Notes: generated from the sequence alone by a model not told the origin. 64,000 nt of DNA from Herbaspirillum sp. meg3 (GCF_002257565.1 NZ_CP022736.1:2604001-2668000); one strand, 5' to 3'; shown: positions 10,201-21,200, counted from the first letter of the stretch. Program-made: numbers and translations.

Positions 10201-13200
10201 CGTTATGTCTTCATGCCGGATTTGCCACTCAACTCCAACGGCAAAATCGATTTCCTTGCCTTACCCGCGCCCGACGGAGAGGCAGCGGCACAAGCGCCAG
10301 AGACGGAAAGCGCGATGACGCTGGAAGAAAACCTGCTGGCGGATATCTGGCGGCAAGTAATCGGTAGTCGTCCACAACATCCGCAAGCCAATTTCTTCCA
10401 GTCGGGCGGCCATTCGCTGAGCGCCATACGGCTGGTCGCTGCGCTGGAAAAAAGCCTGGACGTGCGCCTGCCGGTGACGGCAATTTTTGACGCGCCAAGC
10501 TTGCGCGCCATGGCATTGGAAGTGTGCCGCGCGCAGCGTGGCGCAGGACTGCCGGAAGTGGTGGCCGGCGGCCCGCACCGGCGTGCGCGCGCTTCGTTCA
10601 ATCAGGAGCGTCTGTGGCTTATTGAGCAATCCGGACAACAGCGCGGCGCCTACAATCAGGCGGTGGTTTACCGGCTGCGCGGCCAGTTGGACGTCGAACG
10701 TCTGGAAACCGCGTTCAGGCGCGTGATGCAACGCCACGAAGCGCTGCGCACGCGGCTCGTCCTTGCCGACGGCGTGCTGTGGCAGGAGGTGCAAGAGGTC
10801 CACGCCTCGCCTGAATTCACTCTGGAAAGGATCGCAGCAGACGACAGCCGGCAGCAGATTACACCGCTGCTGCAGGAATTTTCAGAACGGTTTTTCTCGC
10901 TGGCGGAAGACCTGCCGCTGCGCGCCGTCCTGATCCGGCTCGGATCCGCTGAACACTTGCTGGCGATCGTGGCGCATCACACTGCCTTCGACGGCGGCTC
11001 CGGGCGCGTGATTGTCGAAGAACTGGGGCAGGCCTACAGCGATGCGCTTGATCCTGCTCCCGCAGCCTTGCAGCAAATCGATTTTTCCGAATGGCAGCGC
11101 CATTGCGACGAACAGAGCGCTTTCGAGGTGCAGTACAACTACTGGCGCGACCAGCTTGCCGGTGCGCCTGCCGTGCTCGGATTAGCCTTGAGCCGGATGC
11201 CGGAGCAACGCGACTTCCGCCTTGGCCGCGTGCCGGTCACGCTCGGCCGGGAGCGCAGCGAACGCCTGCAACAGGCAGCCAATGACGCCGGATTGAGTGT
11301 CTTCGCGCTGTTGCTCGGGGTGTGGGGATTGACGCTGGCGCGTTTTGGCGGCGAGCAGGAGGTCGTGGTCGGCATTCCTGTCGCCGGCCGCAGCCGCACC
11401 GGGCTTGACGGCATCGTCGGTTTTCTTGCCAACACGCTGCCGATGCGCCTGGATTGCAGCGCCGCCAATCTGGCGGAGTTCGGCCGCCGCGTCCAGCAAC
11501 GCGTCGCCGAAGGACTGCAACATCAGGACATCTCTTTCAGCCGGATCGTCGAAGCTGCCGGCGTCGAGCGGGTTCCCCAGCGGCCGCCTTTGCTGCAGGC
11601 GATGTTCGTGCTGGCCGATCTGCGCCAGTGGCAATTGCAGCTGGACGCCATCGACGCGGTAGCGGAACCCTTGCCGACGCCGCTGGCGCGTACGGATCTC
11701 AGCATGGCGTTGCATCAGGATGCGCAAGGCATCGCGGGCGAGCTGGAATATGCCGCCGACGTCATTATCCCCGAGCTGGCTGAGCGCATCGGCACGGGCT
11801 TCGTGCAGTTGCTGGACGCCTTGCTGGCGCAACCCGATGTGCCGCCGCTGTCGCACTCGCTGCTCGATGCACGATCGGCCCAGGCGCGCACCTTGCTGGC
11901 GCAGTTCGGTCGGGCGCACACCGTGTTGCCGCCGGCAAGCGTGCCGCTGCGGCTGCACGACTTGCTGCGCGCCAGCGTGCAGCGCAACGGCGACGCGCCG
12001 GCGCTGGCGACGCCCGAGGGCGGACTTAATTATCGGGAACTGGAACAGCTCTCCGGCGACTTTGCACGGCGTCTGCGTACCGCAGGCCTCAATCCGGGAG
12101 ATCGCATCGCACTGATCGGCGAGCGTTCCATTGGCCTGATCGCTGCGCTGCTGGGCATTTCAAAAGCCGGTTGTGTGTTCGTGCCGATTGATCCCGGCTA
12201 TCCCTCCGCACGGATCGGGCAGATGCTGCAAGATGCCGGCGTCGCGCTGGTGGTTGGAGATCGTCCGTCAGACTGGAACGAGGCGCAATGGATGCGCTTG
12301 CCGGTATGGGAGGACTTGTCTTGCACGCCTGAACAGGACGAGTTGACGCACGTTCACTACGAGCTGGACAAGGACTTCACCGCAACCGCGTGCGTCATTT
12401 TCACGTCCGGCTCCACCGGCCGTCCGAAAGGCGTGGCGCTGGCGCATCACGCTTTGTGCCGTCTCGCGCAAAGCGCCGTGACTGAATTTTCCATAAAGCA
12501 GGAAAGCCGCATTCTGCAACTCGCCGCCTTCGGTTTCGATGTGGCGGTTTCCGATATCGTGTTTTCCCTGGCCGCCGGCGCCTGCCTGTGCCTGGCGCCG
12601 CGCGAACGTCTGTTGCCCGGCTCGCCGCTGCTGCAGACGCTGGACACAATGAATATCACGCATCTGCAAATTCCGGCGGCGCTGTTGGCAGCGATGCCGG
12701 TTGCGCCGTTGCCGCGTTTGCGCACACTGATCGTCGGCGGCGAGTTGTGTCCCGCTGCGGTGGCGTCGCAATGGCAGCAAGGCCGCGATCTGTTCATCGC
12801 CTACGGTCCGACCGAAACCACGGTGACCGCGACCGCCGGCCGCTATGCGGGGGCTGAAGCGCCTTTACAGATCGGTCGTCCGCTGGGCGATGCGCGCATC
12901 TATGTGCTGGACGAGCAGGGTGCGCCGATGCCGGTCGGCGTCGTTGGTGAATTGTGCATCGGCGGACCGGGGGTGAGCATCGGCTACCTTAATAATCCGG
13001 CGCTGACGCAAGAACGTTTTCAGCAGGATCCGTATTCCGACGATCCGCTGGCGCGCCTGTATCGCAGTGGCGACCGCGCGCGCTGGCGTGAAGACGGATC
13101 GCTGGATTTTCTCGGCCGCAGCGACCGCGAGTTCAAACTGCGCGGTTTCCGCATCGCACCGGCCGAAATCGAAGCCGCTTTGTCGCAGCAGGCCGGCGTG

Positions 13201-16200
13201 ACTCAGGCATTGGCGATGCTACGTCCAGACAGCGCCGGAGAGCGCCGTCTGGTGGCCTATGTTGTTGGTGCCGCCGACACGGATGCGGCGACGCTCCGCA
13301 GCGAACTGCGGCGCAGCTTGCCGTCCTTCATGGTGCCCGATTTCATCTCGATTCTGGATGGCATGCCGCTCACCGGCAACGGCAAAATCGATGTGAACGC
13401 TTTGCCGTTGCCGGCCTTTGAGCCAAAGGGCCCTATATCGGATAATGCCGGGAGCCGCGAAGGTCGAGAGGGGCGCGATTGTCAGGCGCGTGTTGCCGGG
13501 CTGTGGCGGCAGGTGCTGAATCTGAAGGACATCGCCCCGGACGCCAATTTCTTTGATGTCGGTGGTCATTCGCTCTTGCTGGTCCGTTTGTACGATTTGC
13601 TGACGGCCGAGTTCGGTACGGTGGCGTCGATCAGCGATCTGTTTCGTTTTCCGACCATCCGCAGTCTCGCGCAACATTTGTCCGGTCATGAGGATATCCG
13701 GGAGACAGGATATCCGGCGCGCGCGCCGTTGCCTGCCCAGTCGGACATCGCCGTCATCGGCATGGCATGCCGTTTCCCGGGAGCGCCGGACATTGAAGCC
13801 TTCTGGCAACTGCTGGTCGAAGGCCGCGAAGGCGTCAGTCGCCACGATCCTGCATCGCTGGCGGCGGCAGGACGTACTATCGAGGTGCTGCAACAAGCCA
13901 ATTTCGTTGCCGCCGGCGGCGTGATCGAGCGGGCGGATTGTTTCGATGCCGAGTTTTTCGGTCTCGGGCCGCGCGACGCCGTCACGCTGGATCCGCAACA
14001 TCGCGTCGCGCTGGAATGCGCCTGGCACGCGCTGGAACATGGCGGCTATGCAGCGGTGGAATCGCGAGATGATGTCGACGTCGGCGTCTTCGTGGGCGTG
14101 GGCGTGAATACCTATTTGCAGGGACAGTTGTTTGCCGCTGGCCCGATGCCCGAAAATGCGGACAGCTATCACGCGATGTCCGGCAACGACAAGGATTTCG
14201 GCGCCACGCGGATTGCCTACCATCTGGACCTCAAGGGGCCTGCGCTGGCAGTGCAGACCGCATGTTCGTCATCGCTGACGGCGCTTGACATGGCCTGCCG
14301 TTCGTTGCGCAGCGGCGCTGCGGGTATGGCGCTTGCGGGTGGCGTGGCGATACGCTTTCCGCAAGGCAGCGGCTATCTCCACGAGCAGGGCATGATCCTG
14401 TCGCCCGACGGGCATTGCAAACCGTTTTCCGCCGATGCGCGCGGCACCGTCCCCAGCGGCGGCGTCGGCATGGTGCTGCTCAAGCCGCTGGCACAGGCGC
14501 AAGCCGACGGCGACAACGTGCTGGCGGTGATCCGCGGCAGCGCCGTCAACAACGACGGCGGGCGCAAGGTCGGTTACGCCGCTCCCGGCGTAGACGGCCA
14601 GGCCGCCGCGATTACCTCGGCATTGAAGCAGGCCGGACTGGAGCCGGGCGACATCGACTATATCGAAGCCCACGGCACCGGCACCGAGCTGGGCGATCCG
14701 GTCGAAGTTGCCGCCTTGACGCGCGTCTTCGGCGGGCGGCAACGGCCGCTGGCGCTGGGTTCGGTCAAGAGCAACATCGGCCACGCCGACGCGGCAGCCG
14801 GCGTCGCCGGCCTGATCAAGACGATTCTGGCCTTGCAGCACGGTGTGCTGCCGCCGAGTCTGCATTTTTCGGCGCCGAATCCGCATGTCGATTTCACTGC
14901 GGCGTCGATCAGCGTGGTGGGCGCTGCGCAAGCGTGGCCCACGCAGCAAGGCGACCATCCGCGCCGTGCCGGCGTCAGCGCCTTCGGCATCGGCGGCACC
15001 AACGTGCACGTGGTGCTGGAACAGGCGCCTGCGCGTTTGCAGAGCGTCACCGCAGCGAGATCGCAGCCGTCGTTGCAGCCGGTGTTGCAGCATATATTGC
15101 CGCTCTCGGCGCGCACGCCGGCAAGCCTGCGCAGCAGCATGCAGGCGCTCGCCAATGCCTTGCAGAGCCAGCCGCAGCTAGCCTTGCGCGACATCGCCTT
15201 CACCTTGCAGCAGGGACGTGCGGCCTTCGGCTGCCGCCACGCCATCGTTGCATCCAGCAACGAAGAAGCCATCGTCGCGCTGCGTCTGGCGGCAGAACAG
15301 TCCGGCACTGAGCCGGTGGCAACGCTCAAAGGAGCGGCGAGGCTTGCCTTCCTGTTCCCGGGGCAGGGCAGCCAATATCCGCGCATGGCGCAGGCGCTGT
15401 ATGAGAGCGACGCCGGCTATCGGGCCTGGTTCGACCGCTGCGCCGTCACGCTGTTGCCGCATGTGGAGCACGATATCCGCACCGTGCTGTATGGAGTTGC
15501 GGCCGACGATCCCGTTGCTGTCGCGGCGCTCAGACAGACCGCACTGGCGCAGCCGGTGCTGTTCTCGGTGATGTACGCGCTGGCGCGCAGCCTGGAGGCG
15601 CGCGGCGTCGAAGCCGTCGCCATGCTGGGGCACAGCCTCGGCGAATATGTCGCGGCATGCCTGGCCGGCGTGTTCGAACTGGATGACGCCCTGGCGCTGG
15701 TCGCCATGCGCGGCCGTCTGATGCAGGCCTTGCCAGGCGGTGCGATGCTGGCGGTGCAGGCAGACGAAACACAGGCGCAGGGGTTGATGCCTGAGCTGAT
15801 GCATGACTGCGGCAACGCGATCAGCCTCGCTGCCGTCAACGGTTCCGGACAGTGCGTGTTGTCCGGAGCGATGGACGCCATCGATGCCTTGCAAGCAAGG
15901 TTGAAAGAAATCAATGTGCCGGCCGTGCGCCTCGATACCTCGCACGCCTTCCACTCGGCAGCCATGGATCCGGTGCTGCCGGCTTTTGTTGCTCAGTTCG
16001 ACCATATCACCCTGAAGCCGCCGCAACGCCGCTTCATATCGAATGTCACCGGCAACTGGATCAACGATGCAGATGCCGTCGATCCTGCCTATTGGGCGCG
16101 CCATTTGCGTCAGGCTGTGCGCTTCGGCGACGGTCTCGACACATTGCAGCGCGACGGCATTGAGCTGCTGCTTGAAGTCGGTCCCGGCAGCGCCTTGCAA

Positions 16201-18246
16201 AAGCTGGCGCGCACGGTTGGCTGGTCTTCGGCGCAACTGATTGCGTTGGGCCTGCACCGGCAAGCGCCGCAGCAAGCATCTGCGCTGGAAGATATCACGG
16301 CGCAACTGTGGACGCGCGGCGCATTGATCGACTGGCGCAAAGGCAAGGTTAGCCGGCAGGAGAGCGGAGATGCCGGCACGCCATTGCGCGTCGCGCTGCC
16401 CGGCTATGTGTTTGAACGCACGCGCCATTGGCCTGCGCCGCAAGCGGCTATCGCCGCGACCGTAAATGCACAGGAGCGTCGCGCCGATATCGCAGACTGG
16501 TTCTACCTGCCGGGATGGCAACGCGCTCCGCAGCTGTCGGTGATTACAACATCAGCGGCGACATCACCCGCGCCGGACATCTGGCTACTGCTGGGTGCTG
16601 AAACCCATGCGGGCCGCGCTTTGGCGAGCGGCTTGCGCGCAACCGGCCAACAGATTGTCGAAGTCAGGGCGGCGGCGGCATTCGAGGCGCTCTCGTCGCA
16701 GGACTACGCCATCGATCCCGCCAGTGAAGCTGATTATCGCCGGCTGTTGGACAGCGTCGCACCAACCCGTGTTGTGCATCTCTGGGCCAGTGTTGTACAG
16801 CCTTTCGAGACGGCGCTGGAACGCGGCTTTGCCAGCGTGATGCTGTTGGCGCAGGCCATCGGCGCGGGCTCGCAGGCGCGCACGCTGCAACTCGACGTCG
16901 TCACATGCGGTGCCGCAGATGTCAGCGGCGACGAGCCGCTGGCGGCGTCGCTCGGTACACTGCAGGGCCTGGCCAAAATCCTGCCGGTGGAATATCGCAG
17001 CCTGACCTGCCGTCTCATCGATATCGAGGCAGACGGCTCTGCAGCCATGCTGCTGAGCGAACTCCTGCACGCAAAAGCAGAGCCGCAGGTCGCGCTGCGC
17101 CGCCGCCATCGCTGGGTGCCGCAGTTGCAGCCGGTAAGGCTCGCCGCGCCCGAAGCGGGCGACGATCGCCTGCGCAGGCAAGGCTGCTACCTGATCACCG
17201 GCGCCTTCGGCGGCATGGGGGCGAGCATTGCGCGCGATCTGGCTGCGCGTTACCGCGCACGCCTCGTTTTGCTGGGGCGCCATGTCGACCACGCGCTCGT
17301 CGCAGAACTCGAAAGAGAGGGAATCGAGGTCTTCGCAAGCGCCTGCGATGTTGCCGACGCCGCTGCGCTGACGCCGGCGATTGCGTTGGCGCATGCGCGT
17401 TTCGGTGTTATCCACGGCGTATTCCATTGCGCCGGCGTGGCCGATCTCGGCGGCATCATCCAGAACCGCAGCGTCGCATCGATGCATCAGGTGATGGCCG
17501 CGAAAGTACAAGGCACGGTATTACTGGATCGCTTGCTGGAAGGCGATGCGCTGGATTTCATGGTGCTGTGCTCGACGCTGGGCAGCTTGCTGCCCCAGGC
17601 CAAGTTCGGCCAGGCCGCGTATGCCGCCGCCAACGAATTCCTGGATTTGTTCGCGCATGAGCGCAATGCGCGTGGAGGCGGGTTTACCACCGTGCTCAAC
17701 TGGGACGACTGGGGCGAGGCCGGTATGACCGTCGCGGCCTACCAACGTCATGGCCACGCTGCGCCGGACGGTAAGGAATCGATGCGGTCGCAGGAAGGCA
17801 TTGAGGTCTTGCGCAGAGTGCTGGCGTCGCCGCACGCGCGCGTTGCGGTATCGATACGCGACTTGCCTGACCTGATGGCGCGCACCGATTTGTTGATGGA
17901 CAGGCCGTCCACAACGGCACCGCTATCCCCAGCAGGCACCGGCGTGCCGGCGTTGGCGGAGGCAGGCGGGTTTAGCTGCATGAGCAGCATGACAGATACG
18001 GAAGCAAAACTGGCCGCCACCTGGCGCAGCATTCTGGGTGTGGCGGACATCACGCGCGAAGCAAATTTCTTTGAACTGGGCGGGCATTCGCTGATCGGCA
18101 TGCGCTTGCTGGCGTTCGTGCGCGAGAGCTTCGGCGTCGACCTTAACATCACCGCCGTGTTCGAGCATGCCACGCTGGCCGCGCTGGCCGGGCATATTGA
18201 TCAATGCCGCGCCGGAGACGACGGCATCGAGGAGTTTACGATTTGA
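7237..18246 (+). CDS. Hybrid NRPS-PKS: C-A-T-C-A-T-KS-AT-KR-T
   Basis: A 3669-residue protein with two NRPS modules and one PKS module. C1 has HHSIIDMWS (His182), A1 has YTSGSTG (about 666), and T1 has GGHS (Ser1060). C2 has HHTAFDGGS (His1247), A2 has FTSGSTG (about 1723), and T2 has GGHS (Ser2112). The KS carries TACSSS (Cys2343), EAHGTG and NIGH. The AT has GHSLGE (Ser2800) and HAFH (2903), the malonyl-CoA signature. The KR has GAFGGMG (3322) and Tyr3462, and the last T has GGHS (Ser3618). Aligned by eye to GrsA, A1 reads V-D-W-T-I-S-L-A-D, close to the published beta-alanine code VDWVISLAD, while A2 reads D-V-S-Q-I-G-A-V-T, which I cannot assign. The module should build a statine-like beta-hydroxy unit. 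The start overlaps the previous stop, so translation is probably coupled. Confidence 0.93.
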   Translation: MTTPEMPAMETGLDAALDAALLADLLAEDGFELPSEEPTIPRRAASARVLATPAQQRLWTVERIDGVTGEFNLGMDIRFNAPINVAALERALLALLQRHEGLRVGFFEQDDGIIGQTFTQVDSFSLTQQTMPAASWPSFLREAVAQPFDLAADLLLRAQLLHDDDSKGGGGGEECALLLTFHHSIIDMWSGHLLLRDLVTLYARELGQVDETAALPEPVQFGDYAAWLREPQQVAAREKLHGYWKTRLAQLPVALELPFSGQRGQAGATLCERIPVVLPAPLTATIKRFADTSGTTPFVVVLAAFHAVLARYSGMDDIAIGVPVVNRPQQKEQDVVGFLSENMVSRNLSERTQSFGSLTEQVRDHMLEDLRHQGLPFDEVVKLVNPERRTGLAPLFQAMLVFQTMPPLQAQAGAVRAHAASVPLPAARADLLLELEAGAEHIEGGLEYRRNFIDPQVAAAMAASIEVLLEAALTDPQLPLSQLPLQRSDVAREMLARLNPPLPSLPSLPAAAPRTLSAWFAEQAARTPDAVALIDAEGRGETTYAELDRRSAALAAHLVQLGVAAETPVAICLPRSVDLAIAILATLRAGGAFVPMDPNFPAERLRYMLDSSGATVLMTTGLPDWFAAGVPAAQQPTLVDPSQAFPQAAVPPDVNRPDSLLYILYTSGSTGRPKAVMGLHQGAVNRIAWMLERYPFEPFDRYCQKTTPTFVDFVWELFGPLLGGVPSVILSVAQVRDPRALASAMQQYGVTRLTLVPSLLKSLLDHVADVGHVLGGLRHCICSSEAFPGDLARRFLSLLPDCHLLNLYGSSEASADSTCYDVDTAEGPQVQIGRPIPGNLLAILDPAGNVLPVGAAGEIMIGGIGLGRGYLSLNGGEPRFVTLPAGVAGGRAFRSGDLGRWRPDGGIDYLGRLDRQVKIRGVRIDPEEIRVALRRCPGVVDAVVVAREVGTDGSSELILMAYVVAKESVEPALRRRIQDILPMALQPSRYVFMPDLPLNSNGKIDFLALPAPDGEAAAQAPETESAMTLEENLLADIWRQVIGSRPQHPQANFFQSGGHSLSAIRLVAALEKSLDVRLPVTAIFDAPSLRAMALEVCRAQRGAGLPEVVAGGPHRRARASFNQERLWLIEQSGQQRGAYNQAVVYRLRGQLDVERLETAFRRVMQRHEALRTRLVLADGVLWQEVQEVHASPEFTLERIAADDSRQQITPLLQEFSERFFSLAEDLPLRAVLIRLGSAEHLLAIVAHHTAFDGGSGRVIVEELGQAYSDALDPAPAALQQIDFSEWQRHCDEQSAFEVQYNYWRDQLAGAPAVLGLALSRMPEQRDFRLGRVPVTLGRERSERLQQAANDAGLSVFALLLGVWGLTLARFGGEQEVVVGIPVAGRSRTGLDGIVGFLANTLPMRLDCSAANLAEFGRRVQQRVAEGLQHQDISFSRIVEAAGVERVPQRPPLLQAMFVLADLRQWQLQLDAIDAVAEPLPTPLARTDLSMALHQDAQGIAGELEYAADVIIPELAERIGTGFVQLLDALLAQPDVPPLSHSLLDARSAQARTLLAQFGRAHTVLPPASVPLRLHDLLRASVQRNGDAPALATPEGGLNYRELEQLSGDFARRLRTAGLNPGDRIALIGERSIGLIAALLGISKAGCVFVPIDPGYPSARIGQMLQDAGVALVVGDRPSDWNEAQWMRLPVWEDLSCTPEQDELTHVHYELDKDFTATACVIFTSGSTGRPKGVALAHHALCRLAQSAVTEFSIKQESRILQLAAFGFDVAVSDIVFSLAAGACLCLAPRERLLPGSPLLQTLDTMNITHLQIPAALLAAMPVAPLPRLRTLIVGGELCPAAVASQWQQGRDLFIAYGPTETTVTATAGRYAGAEAPLQIGRPLGDARIYVLDEQGAPMPVGVVGELCIGGPGVSIGYLNNPALTQERFQQDPYSDDPLARLYRSGDRARWREDGSLDFLGRSDREFKLRGFRIAPAEIEAALSQQAGVTQALAMLRPDSAGERRLVAYVVGAADTDAATLRSELRRSLPSFMVPDFISILDGMPLTGNGKIDVNALPLPAFEPKGPISDNAGSREGREGRDCQARVAGLWRQVLNLKDIAPDANFFDVGGHSLLLVRLYDLLTAEFGTVASISDLFRFPTIRSLAQHLSGHEDIRETGYPARAPLPAQSDIAVIGMACRFPGAPDIEAFWQLLVEGREGVSRHDPASLAAAGRTIEVLQQANFVAAGGVIERADCFDAEFFGLGPRDAVTLDPQHRVALECAWHALEHGGYAAVESRDDVDVGVFVGVGVNTYLQGQLFAAGPMPENADSYHAMSGNDKDFGATRIAYHLDLKGPALAVQTACSSSLTALDMACRSLRSGAAGMALAGGVAIRFPQGSGYLHEQGMILSPDGHCKPFSADARGTVPSGGVGMVLLKPLAQAQADGDNVLAVIRGSAVNNDGGRKVGYAAPGVDGQAAAITSALKQAGLEPGDIDYIEAHGTGTELGDPVEVAALTRVFGGRQRPLALGSVKSNIGHADAAAGVAGLIKTILALQHGVLPPSLHFSAPNPHVDFTAASISVVGAAQAWPTQQGDHPRRAGVSAFGIGGTNVHVVLEQAPARLQSVTAARSQPSLQPVLQHILPLSARTPASLRSSMQALANALQSQPQLALRDIAFTLQQGRAAFGCRHAIVASSNEEAIVALRLAAEQSGTEPVATLKGAARLAFLFPGQGSQYPRMAQALYESDAGYRAWFDRCAVTLLPHVEHDIRTVLYGVAADDPVAVAALRQTALAQPVLFSVMYALARSLEARGVEAVAMLGHSLGEYVAACLAGVFELDDALALVAMRGRLMQALPGGAMLAVQADETQAQGLMPELMHDCGNAISLAAVNGSGQCVLSGAMDAIDALQARLKEINVPAVRLDTSHAFHSAAMDPVLPAFVAQFDHITLKPPQRRFISNVTGNWINDADAVDPAYWARHLRQAVRFGDGLDTLQRDGIELLLEVGPGSALQKLARTVGWSSAQLIALGLHRQAPQQASALEDITAQLWTRGALIDWRKGKVSRQESGDAGTPLRVALPGYVFERTRHWPAPQAAIAATVNAQERRADIADWFYLPGWQRAPQLSVITTSAATSPAPDIWLLLGAETHAGRALASGLRATGQQIVEVRAAAAFEALSSQDYAIDPASEADYRRLLDSVAPTRVVHLWASVVQPFETALERGFASVMLLAQAIGAGSQARTLQLDVVTCGAADVSGDEPLAASLGTLQGLAKILPVEYRSLTCRLIDIEADGSAAMLLSELLHAKAEPQVALRRRHRWVPQLQPVRLAAPEAGDDRLRRQGCYLITGAFGGMGASIARDLAARYRARLVLLGRHVDHALVAELEREGIEVFASACDVADAAALTPAIALAHARFGVIHGVFHCAGVADLGGIIQNRSVASMHQVMAAKVQGTVLLDRLLEGDALDFMVLCSTLGSLLPQAKFGQAAYAAANEFLDLFAHERNARGGGFTTVLNWDDWGEAGMTVAAYQRHGHAAPDGKESMRSQEGIEVLRRVLASPHARVAVSIRDLPDLMARTDLLMDRPSTTAPLSPAGTGVPALAEAGGFSCMSSMTDTEAKLAATWRSILGVADITREANFFELGGHSLIGMRLLAFVRESFGVDLNITAVFEHATLAALAGHIDQCRAGDDGIEEFTI

Positions 18247-21200
18247 ACGGTGTTGAACATTTGATGGCGCAATTGGCGGAGCGCGGCGTCACGCTGACTT
18301 GCTCCGGCAGCGATCTGCGCGTACGCGGCCCGGCCGGCGCCTTGTCGCCGGCTCTGCGCGCAGAGCTCGGTGTGCGCAAGGCCGAGCTGATTGCGCATTT
18401 GCAGGCGTTATCCCAGTCGCCCCTGACAATGTCTTTCCCCGAGCTGGCACGCAGCCCGGTGCAGCGGACGACGGCGCCGCTGTCGTTCAATCAGCGCCGT
18501 TTGTGGTTTCTGGATCGTCTTGAAGGCGGCGGCAGTGCCTTTGTCATCATGGCCGGATGGCGGCTGAAGGGGGCGCTCGACCGGGCCGCGCTGGAACGCG
18601 CAGTGAGTGCGCTCACTGCGCGCCATGAATTGCTGCGCAGCGTGATTCGCGATGAAGGTCCGGAGCCGGAGCTGCATATCCTCCCGATTACGCCGTTTGT
18701 GCTGACGGTCGAAACACCGGCTGCCGGAACCAGCCACGATTCGGGTGAGCAGGCCGTGCAGGCACTGCTGGCGCGCGAAGCGGCCTTGCCTTTCGACCTG
18801 ACTGCCGCGCCGCCCCTGCGCGTCAGCCTGTTGCAACTGGAACCGCATCGCCATGTGCTGACGCTGGCGATGCACCACATCGTTTCCGATCACTGGTCCA
18901 TGGGCGTGCTGATCCGGGAACTGGGCATGCTGTACGCACTGGAAACCGGCGCATCATCGATCCGGCCGGCCGAGCTGGCGATCCAGTATTCCGACTATGC
19001 TGTGTGGCAGCGCGCGATGTTCAGTGAAGACCGACTGGAACCCCATCTGCGCTATTGGCGCGAACAGCTGGCCGGCGTCGTCACTGAGCTGGCGTTGCCG
19101 CTGGATCGGCCGCGTCCTGCCGAGCGCGGCAATGCCGGCGCCATGCATCAGCTGCGTGTGGCGCACGGCAGCGTACAAAAGGTGCAGGCCCTTGGTTTGC
19201 GCGCCGGTGCGACACCATTCATGGTGTTGCTGGCAGTGTACGCGCAGGTCTTGTCGCGCTGGTCGGGACAGGACGAAGTGGTGATCGGATGCCCTGTCGG
19301 CAACCGCGACCGCAACGAGACCCATGGACTGGTGGGATTCTTCGTGGACACGATGCCGCTGCGGATCAGCTTGCAGGGCGATCCTGATCTTGCCGAGCTG
19401 ATCCGGCGCATAAGGACTATCTGCCTGGAGGCATTCGAACATCAGCAGGCGCCGTTCGAGCGCATCGTTCAGGCAGTGCGTCCGGAACGCGCACTGAACA
19501 AGGCGCCGCTGTTCCAGACCATGTTCATGCAGCAAAGCGATGCCAGTACGCAACTGGATCTGGCTGGATTAGAGGTGGACGCAGTGCAGCCGGCAGCCGG
19601 CGCGCCCGAACTGGATCTTAACTTTTTCGTGCATCTCGACGGCGACGCGTATCTCTGCGTGATGGAGTACGACGCCGATTTGTTCGATCAGGCCAGCATT
19701 GCCGAATTTTGCAATCAATACGCCTACGTGCTGCAGCAAGCGAGCATCGATGCGTCCACGCCATTATCGTGCGTGCAACTTGCGCCGCCATCTGCACCGG
19801 TGTTACCGGTGTATGCCCCGGCGCCGTTGCTGCCGCAGATGATCGCCGACAGTGCGCTGCGCCACGCCGACCGGATTGCCGTGGAAGAGGGCGCAATTCG
19901 CCTGACGTATCGGGAGTTGGCGCTCAGGGCGGCGCTGTTGGCGCAAGGCCTGATTGATGCAGGAGTGAAGCCCGGCGACGTGGTCGGCCTCGGATTTTCG
20001 TCCTCGGCAGCGCTGGTGGTGGCGATGCTGGCCGCGTGGCGCACTGGGGCGGGTTATGCCGTCCTGAGCCCGCAGCAGCCGGCAGCGCGGCGCGCACAGA
20101 TGATCGCCGCCGCCGGTATTGCGTTGGTGGTGACAAGCAAGGCCGAAGAGAGCGGCTGGCCGGTGCCGGTCTTGTTGTCGGATTCTTCATTCACGGCAGG
20201 GCAAGGCAGCGGCAGCGTCGGCGTCGAGTTTGTGCAACCGCAGGCGCTGGCCTATGTCTGCTTTACCTCCGGCTCATCGGGTACGCCAAAGGGCGTGGCC
20301 GTGACGCACGCTAATCTCGCCAATCATGCACGCGCAGTGGCGCAGGATTTTGGCTTGCGCCACAGTGACCGGGTCATGCAATTCGCCGCCGCCGATTTCG
20401 ATGTCGCCGCCGAAGAAATTTTCCCCACGCTGGCGTCCGGCGCTTGCGTGGTGATTCGTGCAGAGAGCGTCACCGACAGTATCGACGCGTTCCAGGAACA
20501 CGTGGAGCAAGCAGGCTTGAGCGTGTTGAACTTACCGGCGGCGTTCTGGCATGAGTGGGTCCGCACGCTCGGTCAGACGCGCCGTGCACCGCCGTCTTGC
20601 CTGCGTCTGGTGGTGACCGGCAGCGACCGGGTGTTTGCCCGCCGCTGGCGCGAATGGCAGGCGCTATGTGTGCATCCGGTTGCATTTCGCAGTGGTTACG
20701 GCCCAACTGAGGCGACCATTACCTCTTCTTTTTTCAATCCTGCCGAACAGCCGTTGTCGCCGGCCGCCGAAGTCTTGCCGCTCGGCCGGGCGATTGCCAA
20801 CGTTGCACTGGAAGTCGTCGATGGCTGCGGCCTGGCCGTGCCGCCCGGCATCATCGGTGAAATCATGATCAGCGGCGCCGGCGTGGCGCAGGGTTACATC
20901 GGGCAGCCGGCACAAACTGCCGCCGTCTTCCAGCCGCATCCGGCAGCGCCTATGTTGCGCAGCTACCGCAGCGGCGATCTGGGACGTCGCCGCATCGACG
21001 GCACGCTGGAATTTATCGGACGCAAAGACCAGCAGGCCAAGGTGCGGGGCTATCGGATCGAACTGGCGGAAATCGAATCGGCCCTGATGCTGCATCCGCA
21101 GGTGCGCGAGGCGGTGGTGCTGATGCGGGAGGACAACGTAGGATCGAGTCAATTGCTGGCCGTCGCCGGCTGCGACGCGGAACTGGAGCCTGGAATGCTG

